The notes beneath the pieces are model-generated. The model was given only the letters and a program-made list of their open reading frames with translations. It was not told where the DNA came from and searched no databases. A program made the translations under genes and the position numbers. Source: Pseudooceanicola sediminis (GTDB lineage: Bacteria; Pseudomonadota; Alphaproteobacteria; Rhodobacterales; Rhodobacteraceae). From it: DNA of 64,000 bases. Position 1 is the first letter of the stretch, and each line of letters opens with the position of its first letter. The stretch is taken from the NCBI RefSeq assembly GCF_003575965.1, contig NZ_QWJJ01000003.1, positions 186,001 through 250,000 on the forward strand. Reading direction: 5' to 3'. Positions 55,722-64,000 of the stretch are shown one piece after another.

Positions 55722-56594
55722 ATGCCCACCTTTACCGCCTTTACCACGCTGACCGGCAAGGCCGATGCCGAGGCGCTCGGCGAAGGGATGGAGACCCTGG
55801 CGCCAGAACCCTACGGGGTCGGCGTCTTCGAGATGGAGGACGGCTCCGGTCTGTGGGAGGTCGGCGGTTACTTTAACGAGGCCCCCGATCAGGCGGGCCT
55901 TGCCCTGCTGGCCACGATCCACAGCGCCCGTCCCTTTGCCGTGTCCGAACTGCCCGAAACCGATTGGGTCGCCAAGGTCCGGCGCGAGCTTTCGCCCGTC
56001 GTCGCCGGTCGCTTCTGGGTTTACGGATCACACGACGCCGACAAGATGCCAGACGGGGTCGAACCCCTGCTGATCGAGGCCGCGATGGCCTTTGGCACCG
56101 GCCACCACGGCACCACGCTGGGCTGCCTGCGCGCGCTGGATCGCATCGATACCGAAGGCTTCACGTCGGATCGCGTCGCCGACATCGGCTGCGGTACCGC
56201 CGTTCTGGCGATGGCCGCCGCCCGTATCTGGCCCGGCACGCCGATCGCCAGCGATATCGACCCCGTCGCGGTGGATGTGGCCGTTGCGAACCTTGCCGCA
56301 AACGGCATGGATGGCCGCGTCACCTGTCTCGAGGCGACCGGGTTTGACCACCCGACTCTGGCGGCCGGTGCCCCCTATGGCCTGATCTTCGCCAATATCC
56401 TGATGGGCCCGCTGATCCTGCTGGCGCCCGACATCGCCGCGCATCTGCAACCGGGCGGCTTTGCCGTGCTCTCGGGTCTGCTGAACGAACAGGCCGACGA
56501 CGTGTTCGCCGCCTACAAGGCGCAGGGGATGGAGCTGCACTTCTCGGAACAGATCCGCGAATGGACCACGCTGACCCTGAGCAAACCTGCCTGA
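55722..56594 (+). CDS. prmA: Ribosomal protein L11 methyltransferase
   Basis: A 290-residue SAM methyltransferase of class I. EAAMAFGTGHHGTTLGCL and VADIGCGTAVLAMAAAR (SAM loop) are characteristic of PrmA, and LIFANILMGPLILLAPDI follows as the NxxxPL-type motif. It trimethylates L11 lysines and the N-terminus. The divergent N-terminal domain (about 1-95) fits alphaproteobacterial PrmA. ATG 55722 follows GAGGAT. Confidence 0.93.
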   Translation: MPTFTAFTTLTGKADAEALGEGMETLAPEPYGVGVFEMEDGSGLWEVGGYFNEAPDQAGLALLATIHSARPFAVSELPETDWVAKVRRELSPVVAGRFWVYGSHDADKMPDGVEPLLIEAAMAFGTGHHGTTLGCLRALDRIDTEGFTSDRVADIGCGTAVLAMAAARIWPGTPIASDIDPVAVDVAVANLAANGMDGRVTCLEATGFDHPTLAAGAPYGLIFANILMGPLILLAPDIAAHLQPGGFAVLSGLLNEQADDVFAAYKAQGMELHFSEQIREWTTLTLSKPA

Positions 56595-56648
56595 GGTGAC
56601 TTGCGGCCTGGTCCTCTGGACCGGCCCGCACCGTACGCAAGACGTAAA

Positions 56649-56683
56649 AAAGCCGTAACCAGGTGATCCCGGGTTACGGCTTT
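56649..56683. terminator. Bidirectional terminator between prmA and the DUF1127 gene
   Basis: AAAGCCGTAACC (56649-56660) pairs with GGTTACGGCTTT (56672-56683) around an 11-base loop. Preceded by A5 and followed by a short T-stretch, it can serve prmA on the plus strand and the DUF1127 gene on the minus strand. Confidence 0.8.
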
Positions 56684-56733
56684 CTCATCTTCCCCAAGGC
56701 GATCCGGCGGCGTTTGCGCGCCGCGGATGCGCC

Positions 56734-56928
56734 TTAGCTGCGTGCGACGTCTTCGATGTCGCCGCGGACCAGACCGATATCGCTCAGTTCACGGTCGGTC
56801 AGGCGGGACAGGGCGTTGCGGGTCACGCGGGTGTCGTTCCAGTTCGAAACGGCCGAGATCAGCAGGCTGAACGGCGAAGCTGTTTTTGCGCGGGGAGCGG
56901 TCGGTGCATTGAAATTCGTTGCAGTCAT
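56734..56928 (-). CDS. Small DUF1127 (YjiS-like) protein
   Basis: A 64-residue protein whose C-terminus (RVTRNALSRLTDRELSDIGLVRGDIEDVARS) is the DUF1127 domain. In Rhodobacter and Agrobacterium such proteins bind RNA and affect sRNA and phosphate/stress regulation. AAAGGA lies nine bases before ATG 56928. Likely monocistronic, with its own terminator. A stress role is inferred from the family. Confidence 0.92.
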   Translation of the reverse strand: MTATNFNAPTAPRAKTASPFSLLISAVSNWNDTRVTRNALSRLTDRELSDIGLVRGDIEDVARS

Positions 56929-57288
56929 GTCGTGTTCCTTTCGGGGAGTCAGGTTGCGACAGCTTTTCCGTCGCGCTTCATTCTTACAGGGCGGCAGGTA
57001 GAGTTCTTTTTGTGCCCAAACAAGCAGCATTAAACGCAAGGTTCGCATGCAATTTCTGCATAGGTGGGGTGTTTTGGAAAAATTTTCTTGACCTGCGTGA
57101 TTTTTTCCTTGGAGAGACGTCGCAATCCGACCCCTGAAAGGCGTTTTTTGGCAGGATTTGACCAAACAGAAGGAAATTGGCCCCCCTTTTGGTCGTCGTA
57201 ACCTCTTTGCGGATGTTCCTGTTTCGTGCTAATTCGTTCTCAAGTCCTGCGACAAGGGCGGTAAAATTGGCAAAAGGCGGGGCGAAAT
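56929..57288. other. 360-bp AT-richer divergent spacer, no gene seen
   Basis: It separates the DUF1127 gene from ruvC and is clearly richer in A/T than its surroundings (runs such as GGAAAAATTTTCTTGACC and TGATTTTTTCC), so it likely holds promoters for both sides. TTGACC at 57088 and TTGACC at 57157 are the most obvious -35-like hexamers on the plus strand. No convincing small RNA or ORF with a ribosome site was found. Confidence 0.5.
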
Positions 57289-57786
57289 ATGCGGGTTTTG
57301 GGCATCGACCCTGGGTTGCAGAACCTTGGATGGGGCATGATTCGGGTCGAGGGCAGTCGGATATCCCACATCGCCAACGGCATTTGCCATGGCACGGGCG
57401 ACGATCTGGCCCAGCGTCTGCTGGCATTGCATGTCGGTCTGACGGATGTGGTGGAACGGTTTCAACCCGATGCCGCGGCGGTAGAGCTGGTGTTCGTCAA
57501 CCGCGACGGGGCCGGAACGCTGAAACTGGGGCAGGCGCGCGGCATCGCCCTTCTGGTTCCCGCGCAGGCCGGGCTGCCGGTTGGTGAATATGCGCCCAAC
57601 AAGATCAAGAAGACCGTGGTCGGCGTCGGCCACGCGGACAAGAAACAGGTGGCCCACATGGTGCGATTGCAGCTTCCCGGTGTCGAACTGGCCGGGCCGG
57701 ACGCGGCAGACGCGCTTGCCGTGGCGATCTGCCATGCGCATCACATGGGCTCGGGTCTGGCGCAGGCGCTGCGGAGGTCGGCATGA
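57289..57786 (+). CDS. ruvC: Holliday junction resolvase RuvC
   Basis: A 165-residue endonuclease that cuts Holliday junctions with RuvAB. Catalytic carboxylates are Asp7 (MRVLGIDPG), the Glu in [12 protein letters not shown], and the Asp pair in [17 protein letters not shown]. Length normal. ATG 57289 follows AAAAGGCGGGG. Overlaps ruvA (ATGA). Confidence 0.97.
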   Translation: MRVLGIDPGLQNLGWGMIRVEGSRISHIANGICHGTGDDLAQRLLALHVGLTDVVERFQPDAAAVELVFVNRDGAGTLKLGQARGIALLVPAQAGLPVGEYAPNKIKKTVVGVGHADKKQVAHMVRLQLPGVELAGPDAADALAVAICHAHHMGSGLAQALRRSA

Positions 57787-58469
57787 TCGGCAAGCTTTCG
57801 GGGGTCATCGACTACAAGACACTGGACCACGTGCTGATCGACGTGCGCGGCGTCGGCTATATCGTCTACTGCTCGGATCGCACGCTCGCCGCGCTGCCGG
57901 GGCCGGGGCAGGCGGTCGCACTCTATACTGATATGCTGGTGCGCGAAGACCTGATGCAGCTGTTCGGCTTTCCCACCCTGATCGAAAAGGAGTGGCATCG
58001 CCTGCTGATGAGCGTTCAGGGTGTCGGCGCCAAGGCATCGCTGGCCATTCTCGGGGCGCTCGGCGCCGAGGGGACGGGCCGCGCCATCGCCCTTGGCGAC
58101 TGGAACGCGGTCAAGGTGGCCAAGGGGATCGGGCCCAAGACCGCGCAGCGCGTGGTGATCGAGCTGAAGGACAAGGCCCCGACGCTGATGGCCATGACCG
58201 CGACACCCGCCGCCAGCCCCTCGGAGGACGTGATCGAGGAGGCCGCCACCGTCGCCGCCATGCCCGCGCCAAAGCCGAGGGCCAAAGCCGCAACCAAGGT
58301 CGACCCGAACGCCAACGCCCAGGCGGATGCACTCTCGGCCCTGACCAACCTCGGATACCTGCCGGGCGATGCGATGGCCGCTGTCGCACAGGCCGCCAAC
58401 GAAACCCCCGACCTGGACACCTCGGCGCTGATCCGCGCGGCCCTTCGCCTGCTGGCCCCGAAAGAATGA
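57783..58469 (+). CDS. ruvA: Holliday junction branch-migration protein RuvA
   Basis: A 228-residue DNA-binding subunit. OB-fold N-domain ([26 protein letters not shown]), two HhH motifs ([17 protein letters not shown] and [19 protein letters not shown]), an Ala/Pro-rich acidic linker (145-185) and a C-terminal domain III ([19 protein letters not shown]). The linker is a bit longer than in E. coli. Confidence 0.96.
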   Translation: MIGKLSGVIDYKTLDHVLIDVRGVGYIVYCSDRTLAALPGPGQAVALYTDMLVREDLMQLFGFPTLIEKEWHRLLMSVQGVGAKASLAILGALGAEGTGRAIALGDWNAVKVAKGIGPKTAQRVVIELKDKAPTLMAMTATPAASPSEDVIEEAATVAAMPAPKPRAKAATKVDPNANAQADALSALTNLGYLPGDAMAAVAQAANETPDLDTSALIRAALRLLAPKE

Positions 58470-58524
58470 GCGGCGTGCCCCCCGCCCCTTGCCCGCCCGC
58501 GCCCCGCGCGGATAGGAAGTGCGC

Positions 58525-59571
58525 ATGAGCGAACCAGATCCCACCCTGCGCCCCGAGCAATTGCCCGAGGATATCGCGGCCGATACCCGTGCCCTGCGCC
58601 CGCAGACCCTCGATGATTTCATCGGGCAGGCCGAGGCGCGCGCCAACCTCAAGATCTTCATCCAGTCGGCTCGCCAGCGGGGCGAGGCAATGGATCACGC
58701 GCTGTTCCACGGCCCGCCCGGCCTCGGCAAGACGACGCTGGCGCAGATCATGGCGCGCGAACTGGGGGTGAACTTTCGCATGACCTCCGGCCCGGTGCTG
58801 GCCAAGGCGGGCGACCTTGCCGCGATCCTGACCAACCTCGAAGCCCGCGATGTGCTGTTCATCGACGAGATCCACCGCCTGAACCCGGTGGTCGAGGAAA
58901 TCCTCTATCCCGCGCTTGAGGATTTCGAGCTCGACCTCGTGATCGGGGAAGGCCCTGCCGCGCGCACGGTCCGCATCGAATTGCAGCCCTTCACCCTGGT
59001 CGGGGCGACGACCCGCCTCGGCCTGCTGACAACCCCACTGCGCGACCGCTTCGGCATTCCGACCCGGCTGGAATTCTACACGGTGGATGAGTTGTACGAG
59101 ATCGTCAGTCGCAACGCCCGCCTGATGGGCTGTCCCGCTGATCCCGAAGGTGCACGTGAAATTGCCCGCCGGGGCAGGGGGACGCCGCGTATCGCAGGCC
59201 GTCTGCTGCGCCGCGTCGTCGATTTCGCCGTGGTCGAGGGGGATGGCCGCATCACCCAGGAAATAGCCGATTCGTCGCTGACCCGCCTCGGGGTCGACAA
59301 GCTCGGTCTCGACGGGGCCGACCGCCGTTATCTGCGCATGATCGGCGAAGGCTATGGGGGCGGTCCTGTCGGTATCGAAACCCTCTGCGCGGCCCTGTCG
59401 GAAAGCCGCGATGGCCTGGAAGAGGTGATTGAACCCTACCTGCTGCAACAAAGTCTGATCCAGCGCACGCCTCGGGGGCGGATGCTGGGCCAGCGCGGAT
59501 GGCAGCACCTTGGTCTGACCCCACCGCGCCCGGCGACCGCAACCGACCTGCCCGATTTGTTCGACGGCTAG
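58525..59571 (+). CDS. ruvB: Holliday junction branch-migration ATPase RuvB
   Basis: A 348-residue AAA+ motor. [12 protein letters not shown], Walker [15 protein letters not shown], Walker [12 protein letters not shown], sensor 1 GATTRLGLL, and arginine-finger region RDRFG. ATG 58525 follows AGGAAG; a GTG six bases earlier is less likely. It completes ruvCAB in the usual order. Confidence 0.97.
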   Translation: MSEPDPTLRPEQLPEDIAADTRALRPQTLDDFIGQAEARANLKIFIQSARQRGEAMDHALFHGPPGLGKTTLAQIMARELGVNFRMTSGPVLAKAGDLAAILTNLEARDVLFIDEIHRLNPVVEEILYPALEDFELDLVIGEGPAARTVRIELQPFTLVGATTRLGLLTTPLRDRFGIPTRLEFYTVDELYEIVSRNARLMGCPADPEGAREIARRGRGTPRIAGRLLRRVVDFAVVEGDGRITQEIADSSLTRLGVDKLGLDGADRRYLRMIGEGYGGGPVGIETLCAALSESRDGLEEVIEPYLLQQSLIQRTPRGRMLGQRGWQHLGLTPPRPATATDLPDLFDG

Positions 59572-59652
59572 CGCATTTGCGCTTTCCACTTGCAACCGGC
59601 CCGCGCCCTTGGAAAACAGCGCGCGCGAGCGAGCCGGGAAAAGGATCAGACC

Positions 59653-60351
59653 ATGGCACAGGCCCCAGACGCACCAAAAGACTCACCAAAAGACGCACTG
59701 AAAACCGGCACACCCCAGCCGGACGCTGCGCAGATCGAGGGACTGTTCACCGACGCGGACGCAGGCTTCCGGTTTGCCCGCTGGGGCCGCCCCATCGTGC
59801 CGGTGATTTTCGGCGCGGCTGAGGATAGCCTGCCCGCCCTGAAAGGCGCGATCGAGGCCGTCGTTCTGGCCGCCGGTCACCATATGGCCGAGGCCGATCC
59901 CGATATCGGGGCCAACCTGATGATCTTTTTCCTGCGCGACTGGGATGAACTCTCCGGCGTTCAGAACATGGATCAGCTGGTGCCTGACCTTGCCGGCCTG
60001 CTGCCGCGACTGGCGTCGTCCGGCGCCGATCAATACCGCTTCTTCCGCTTTGATCAGACCGGCGCGATCAAGGCGGGGTTCGTCTTTCTGCGCATGACCG
60101 GCCCCCTGGCCGAGATGCCCGCTGCCGACCTCGGGATGGAGCAGGCGGTCAAGTCGATGCTGCTCTGGTCGCCACAGGCCTTTGCCGAACGCTCGCCTCT
60201 GGCCCGGATCGATACCACCGGGGCGACGGTGCTGCGTGCCGATATCGCCGCACTGCTGATGGCCGCCTACGACCCGATCCTGCCCGCCGCCAGCGGCGAC
60301 GCGGTGCTGTCCCTGCGCCTGGCCGCGCGGGCCGGGCAATTGATGGCCTGA
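59653..60351 (+). CDS. Conserved hypothetical protein between ruvB and tol genes
   Basis: A 232-residue soluble protein. The first 25 residues are Pro/Lys/Asp-rich and probably disordered. The body (GFRFARWGRPIVPVIFGAAEDSLPALKGAIEAVVLAAGHHMAEADPDIGANLMIFFLRDWDELSGV... YRFFRFDQTGAIKAGFVFLRM) looks like a compact alpha/beta domain. No signal peptide, TM or recognised motif. AAGGA lies before ATG 59653. Position between ruvB and ybgC may be conserved in related genomes. Confidence 0.75.
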   Translation: MAQAPDAPKDSPKDALKTGTPQPDAAQIEGLFTDADAGFRFARWGRPIVPVIFGAAEDSLPALKGAIEAVVLAAGHHMAEADPDIGANLMIFFLRDWDELSGVQNMDQLVPDLAGLLPRLASSGADQYRFFRFDQTGAIKAGFVFLRMTGPLAEMPAADLGMEQAVKSMLLWSPQAFAERSPLARIDTTGATVLRADIAALLMAAYDPILPAASGDAVLSLRLAARAGQLMA

Positions 60352-60475
60352 CAGCACTCCCGCAGAACCATCGCTCCCCCCGGGGTCCGCCGGCGCTTGC
60401 CGTTCGCGCGCCCATCGGTTTCAGTGCTGTCGAACCACACCCGGACCCGGCCGCGCCACACCAAAGGATGCCATT

Positions 60476-60865
60476 ATGACCCACCGCTTTGATCTGCGCG
60501 TGTATTACGAAGATACGGATCTGGCCGGTATCGTCTACTACGCCAACTACCTGCGCTTCATCGAGCGTGGCCGCACCGAATGGGTGCGCAGCCTCGGCAT
60601 CGACCAGGTCGCGCTCAAGGCAGAGGAAGGGGTCGTGTTCGCCGTCCGTCGGCTTGAGGCCGATTACCTGGCCCCGGCGAAATTCGATGACGAACTGGTT
60701 GTCGAAACCACCCCCGCCGCCGTGACCGGCGCGCGGATTACCCTGCTTCAGGAGGTACGCCGGGCCGGCAATGTCCTGTTCTCGGCGCAGGTGACCCTTG
60801 TTGCGCTGTCGGAGACGGGTCACCCGGTGCGGCTTCCGGCGAATATCCGCCTGATGCTTCACTAG
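60476..60865 (+). CDS. ybgC: Tol-Pal-associated acyl-CoA thioesterase YbgC
   Basis: A 129-residue hot-dog-fold thioesterase. YYEDTDLAGIVYYANYLRFIERGRTEWVRSLG contains the catalytic Asp (DTDLAGIVYYANY) of the YbgC/4HBT family. It hydrolyses short acyl-CoA or acyl-ACP and is regularly encoded before tolQ. ATG 60476 follows AAAGGA. Confidence 0.95.
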   Translation: MTHRFDLRVYYEDTDLAGIVYYANYLRFIERGRTEWVRSLGIDQVALKAEEGVVFAVRRLEADYLAPAKFDDELVVETTPAAVTGARITLLQEVRRAGNVLFSAQVTLVALSETGHPVRLPANIRLMLH

Positions 60866-60898
60866 TTGGTGTCCGGGGCGGGTTTCCGCCTTATTCCA

Positions 60899-60926
60899 TT
60901 GGCCATTCAACTCGAACTACTGTAAT
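60899..60926 (+). promoter_or_regulatory. Weak sigma-70-like promoter before tolQ
   Basis: TTGGCC (60899) - 16 bases - TGTAAT (60921), in the 114-bp gap between ybgC and tolQ, 54 bases before the ATG. The -10 matches five of six consensus positions, the -35 three. Possible, not certain. Confidence 0.3.
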
Positions 60927-60979
60927 TTCCCGCCCAATCAGGTCGCATCAGACGGCCGAGGCGGAAAAGAGCAGGCTTA

Positions 60980-61675
60980 ATGGAACCACAAACCCTCGCA
61001 ATGGCGCAGGAGATTGATTTCTCCATGCTCAGTCTATTTGCCCGTGCAACGTTGACCGTGAAGATCGTGATGCTCATGCTCACTGTCGCGTCCTTCTGGA
61101 GCTGGTCCATCATCATCCAGAAAGTCATCGGCTACCGGCGGGCCCGCGCCGAGGCGACCGAGTTCGACCGCGCCTTCTGGTCCGGTGAACCCCTTGATGA
61201 ACTCTACGACGAAATCGGGGCCGATCCCTCGGGGCGTTCCGAACGGATCTTTGCCGCCGGCATGACGGAGTGGCGCCGCTCGCACCGCTCCGACGGACAG
61301 ATGATCGCAGGCGCACAGGCCCGGATCGATCGTTCGATGGACGTTGCCATCGCGAAAGAGGCCGAAACCCTGCAGGCGGGCCTGCCGGTGCTGGCCACCG
61401 TCGGCTCCACCGCGCCCTTCGTGGGGCTGTTCGGCACCGTTTGGGGGATCATGCACGCCTTCATCGGTATTGCGCAGTCGCAGAACACCTCCCTCGCCGT
61501 CGTCGCCCCCGGTATTGCCGAGGCGCTTCTGGCGACGGCTCTGGGCCTGCTGGCGGCCATCCCTGCGGTCGTCTTCTACAACAAGTTCAGCACGGATTCC
61601 GACCGCATCGTGGGCAGCTACGAAGCCTTTGCCGACGAATTCTCGACCATCCTCAGCCGTCAGCTGGATTCCTGA
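60980..61675 (+). CDS. tolQ: Tol-Pal system proton channel subunit TolQ
   Basis: A 231-residue MotA/ExbB-type protein with three TM segments (about 26-46, 135-157, 172-193). GLPVLATVGSTAPFVGLFGTVWGIMHAF and AVVAPGIAEALLATALGLLAAIPAVVFYN are the ExbB/TolQ hallmarks. With TolR it converts proton flow into energy for TolA during outer-membrane invagination. ATG 60980 follows AGCAGG. Confidence 0.96.
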   Translation: MEPQTLAMAQEIDFSMLSLFARATLTVKIVMLMLTVASFWSWSIIIQKVIGYRRARAEATEFDRAFWSGEPLDELYDEIGADPSGRSERIFAAGMTEWRRSHRSDGQMIAGAQARIDRSMDVAIAKEAETLQAGLPVLATVGSTAPFVGLFGTVWGIMHAFIGIAQSQNTSLAVVAPGIAEALLATALGLLAAIPAVVFYNKFSTDSDRIVGSYEAFADEFSTILSRQLDS

Positions 61676-61676
61676 T

Positions 61677-62156
<480 letters not shown>

Positions 62157-62165
62157 GGCAGCGGC

Positions 62166-63350
62166 GTGCAGGCGGGTCATGTCATATCCGGCGCAGGTCA
62201 CATCGCCCTGATCGGATGGTTGCTGTTCGGCAACCTGCTTTCTCCGCCTCCCGCGGAGGTGGACGTGCAACCTGTGTCCATCATCTCCGAGGCGGAGTTT
62301 GCGCAGCTTAACGCGGCCGTCCAGGCGCCGGGCGCCGAAACCGACGTTGCCGTGCCCGAAACCCCCGATGCCGCGGACCCCGCGCCCAACCCCCCGGCCG
62401 AGACCGAGGCCGCGCCCCCTGCCACGGCAGAACCCGCGCCTGAGGCCCCCGCGCCCGAGGCCGAACCACAGGTGCCGACCCCCACGCCCCCCGTGGCGGA
62501 CGTGACCGACACGCCCCCCGATCAGCCAGAGACAGCCCCGACGCCCCCCGAAGACGTGGCAACCCTGGTCCCCGAGGACGTGCCCCTGCGCCCCGAGGCC
62601 CCCCCGACGCCGCGCCAGGCACCGCGCATTGCACCCGAACCGGTCGCGCCGTCTGAGCGTGACCTGCCGGTCGACGTCGATCAGCGCCCCGAGGTTGCGC
62701 CGTCCGAAGCCCCCGCAGAGGTGCCGCTGGAAGAGCAGAAGGAAACCGCGCCGCAGGAAAGCACGACCGAAATCGTGACCGAGGCCGACAAGCCGAACCG
62801 CGCGCCCACCACGTCGAAGCGCCCGCAGCTGCGGCCGCAACAGCTTGCCGTGGCCCAGCCTGAGCCGGACCCTGCGCCGGAGCCCAAGCCGGAACCTGAC
62901 CCGAAACCGACGCCCGCACCGGCCGAAAAACCGGCACAGGACCAGGCCGCAATCGACAAGGCCCTGCAAGAGGCGCTCTCGGGGGCCTCCGGCACCGGCA
63001 GTTCGACGCCGCGTCAGGCCCCCGCCGGGCCACCGCTGACGGCGGGCGAAAAGGAATCCCTGCGCCTTGCCGTGCAAAGCTGCTGGGTGGTCGATCCCGG
63101 CTCGCCCGCGGCGCATGTCACGGTCACGATCGCTTTTTCGCTGGATCGCAGCGGCAAGGTGCTAGGTAATACACTGAAACTCGTCGGTTCGGACGGCGGC
63201 GATGCAGGGGCCGCACAGTCGGCATTTGACGCCGCCCGCCGCGCCGTATTGCGCTGCCAAAGAGAAGGCTACGCCCTTCCGGTCGACAAATTCGACCAAT
63301 GGAGTGACATCGAAATGACATTCAACCCGGAGAAAATGCGGAACCTATGA
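62166..63350 (+). CDS. tolA: Tol-Pal system protein TolA (Pro/Glu-rich linker)
   Basis: A 394-residue protein: one N-terminal TM (about 6-24), then a low-complexity Pro/Ala/Glu-rich region to about 290, then a TonB/TolA-like C-domain ([37 protein letters not shown], two Cys). E. coli TolA has a Lys/Ala-rich helix in the middle; here it is Pro-rich and acidic. GTG 62166 follows AGGG with no better ATG. Its stop overlaps tolB (ATGA). Confidence 0.88.
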   Translation: MQAGHVISGAGHIALIGWLLFGNLLSPPPAEVDVQPVSIISEAEFAQLNAAVQAPGAETDVAVPETPDAADPAPNPPAETEAAPPATAEPAPEAPAPEAEPQVPTPTPPVADVTDTPPDQPETAPTPPEDVATLVPEDVPLRPEAPPTPRQAPRIAPEPVAPSERDLPVDVDQRPEVAPSEAPAEVPLEEQKETAPQESTTEIVTEADKPNRAPTTSKRPQLRPQQLAVAQPEPDPAPEPKPEPDPKPTPAPAEKPAQDQAAIDKALQEALSGASGTGSSTPRQAPAGPPLTAGEKESLRLAVQSCWVVDPGSPAAHVTVTIAFSLDRSGKVLGNTLKLVGSDGGDAGAAQSAFDAARRAVLRCQREGYALPVDKFDQWSDIEMTFNPEKMRNL

Positions 63351-64000
63351 TGACACGCTTGACCAGGCCCAGCACCATGTTCGCCGCGCTGATCGCGCTG
63401 ATGACCGCCTGCCTGCCCGGTGTGCTGACCGCACAATCCGGGCCGCTGCGGATCGAGATCACCGAAGGCGTGATCGAACCCTTGCCCTACGCCGTTCCCG
63501 CTTTCGTGCCGGAAAACCCGGCGGCGGGACAGCTCGCCGGCCAGCTCAGCCGGGTTGTCGCCGACGACCTGACCGGCACCGGACTGTTCCGTGAAATCCC
63601 CACCAGTGCGCATATCGGCTCGATCACCTCCTTCTCCAGCCCCGTGCAATATGCCGACTGGAAAGCCATCAACGCCGAGGCACTGATCACCGGTGCCGTG
63701 GCGGTAAATGGCGATCAGGTGACGGTGAAATTCCGCCTCTATGACGTCTTCTCCGGGCAGGAGCTCGGCTCCGGTCTGCAATTCAACGGCACGCAGAGCG
63801 GTTGGCGGCGCATGGCGCATAAGGTGGCCGATGCCGTCTACAGCCGTATCACCAGCGAAGATCCCTATTTCGACAGCCGCGTCGTCTACGTCGGGGAAAC
63901 CGGACCCAAGGATGATCGTCGCAAGCGGCTGGCGATCATGGATTACGATGGGGCCAACGTTCAGTACCTGACCGACAGTTCCTCGATCGTGCTGGCGCCG
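63347..64000 (+). CDS. tolB: Tol-Pal system beta-propeller protein TolB (5' part)
   Basis: The first 218 residues of TolB; the gene continues past the right edge. A signal peptide ([20 protein letters not shown]) precedes the N-terminal domain ([34 protein letters not shown]). The start of the propeller ([30 protein letters not shown]) is seen. TolB links Pal to TolA in the periplasm. ATG 63347 overlaps the tolA stop. Confidence 0.96.
   Translation, partial: MMTRLTRPSTMFAALIALMTACLPGVLTAQSGPLRIEITEGVIEPLPYAVPAFVPENPAAGQLAGQLSRVVADDLTGTGLFREIPTSAHIGSITSFSSPVQYADWKAINAEALITGAVAVNGDQVTVKFRLYDVFSGQELGSGLQFNGTQSGWRRMAHKVADAVYSRITSEDPYFDSRVVYVGETGPKDDRRKRLAIMDYDGANVQYLTDSSSIVLAP

Noticed and set aside
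56929-57288. CcsR-like small RNAs near the DUF1127 gene
   Set aside because: In Rhodobacter a DUF1127 gene is co-transcribed with repeated sRNAs downstream; here only 50 bases and a terminator follow the gene, with no repeated CUCC-type motif.

Overview
The window is high-GC chromosomal DNA from an alphaproteobacterium, most likely a member of the Rhodobacterales (Roseobacter/Rhodobacter group). The evidence is the gene set: a second-type heat-shock sigma factor (RpoHII-like), a membrane-anchored MoeB, two DUF1194 proteins, ThyX instead of ThyA, phosphatidylcholine synthase, a LolD plus single LolC/E-type permease, and a ruvCAB - ybgC - tolQRAB block. No rRNA, tRNA, CRISPR array, transposase or prophage gene is visible. 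Nearly all of it is dense core genome with many ATGA/TGATG stop-start overlaps. I cannot fix the genus.

Layout. 1-6.8 kb (minus): a cut-off phospholipase-D-like gene, murJ-glnD, and a penicillin-binding-protein-activator lipoprotein. 6.9-9.1 kb (plus): rsmI-yraN-gshB. 9.1-12.8 kb (minus): comM-like ATPase, a glutathione transferase, and a cobalamin pair (histidine phosphatase, cobU). 12.9-18.6 kb (plus): rpoH-type sigma factor, coaBC, dut, moeB-like, M3 peptidase. 18.7-23.7 kb (minus): polysaccharide-export pair kpsE/kpsT, nhaA, and a metalloid-type arsR with an ArsP-like permease. 24.1-27.6 kb (plus): uracil-DNA-glycosylase-like gene, SseB-like gene, lolC/E and lolD. 27.7-34.1 kb: parE, a DUF2461 gene, a MATE exporter and an aspartate aminotransferase. 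34.2-41.6 kb: HTH regulator with sdhE, a MarR-type regulator, twin DUF1194 genes with gloA, thyX, small membrane and secreted proteins, a cold-shock protein and an ArsC/Spx-like protein. 41.5-45.5 kb: a bufferin-type copper-binding peptide operon divergent from its ECF sigma/anti-sigma pair. 45.7-56.9 kb: thrS, MFS transporter, hydrolase, pcs, xerC, DUF484, transaldolase, priA, prmA, DUF1127. 57.3-64.0 kb: ruvCAB, a conserved unknown gene, ybgC and tolQRAB (tolB runs off the end).

The most interesting system is the bufferin locus. A 104-residue secreted four-cysteine precursor is followed by its MNIO-family maturation enzyme, a HvfC/BufC partner and a DoxX membrane protein. A divergent ECF sigma factor and NrsF/DUF1109 anti-sigma factor sit on the other side. 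The shared spacer carries two outward-facing copies of the same promoter-like pattern, CTGTAAYG-N16-CGAATGGA. This predicts one metal-responsive regulon that includes its own regulator. An 11-bp stem-loop separates the precursor from the enzyme genes, as expected if precursor mRNA is made in excess.

A second theme is in the spacers. At least eight gene-free gaps carry short tandem duplications (unit 11-18 bp, two to six copies), often near-perfect. I also note a pair of equally spaced palindromes in front of arsR, a long inverted repeat in the leader of the DUF484-xerC genes, and a C-rich hairpin element after thyX.
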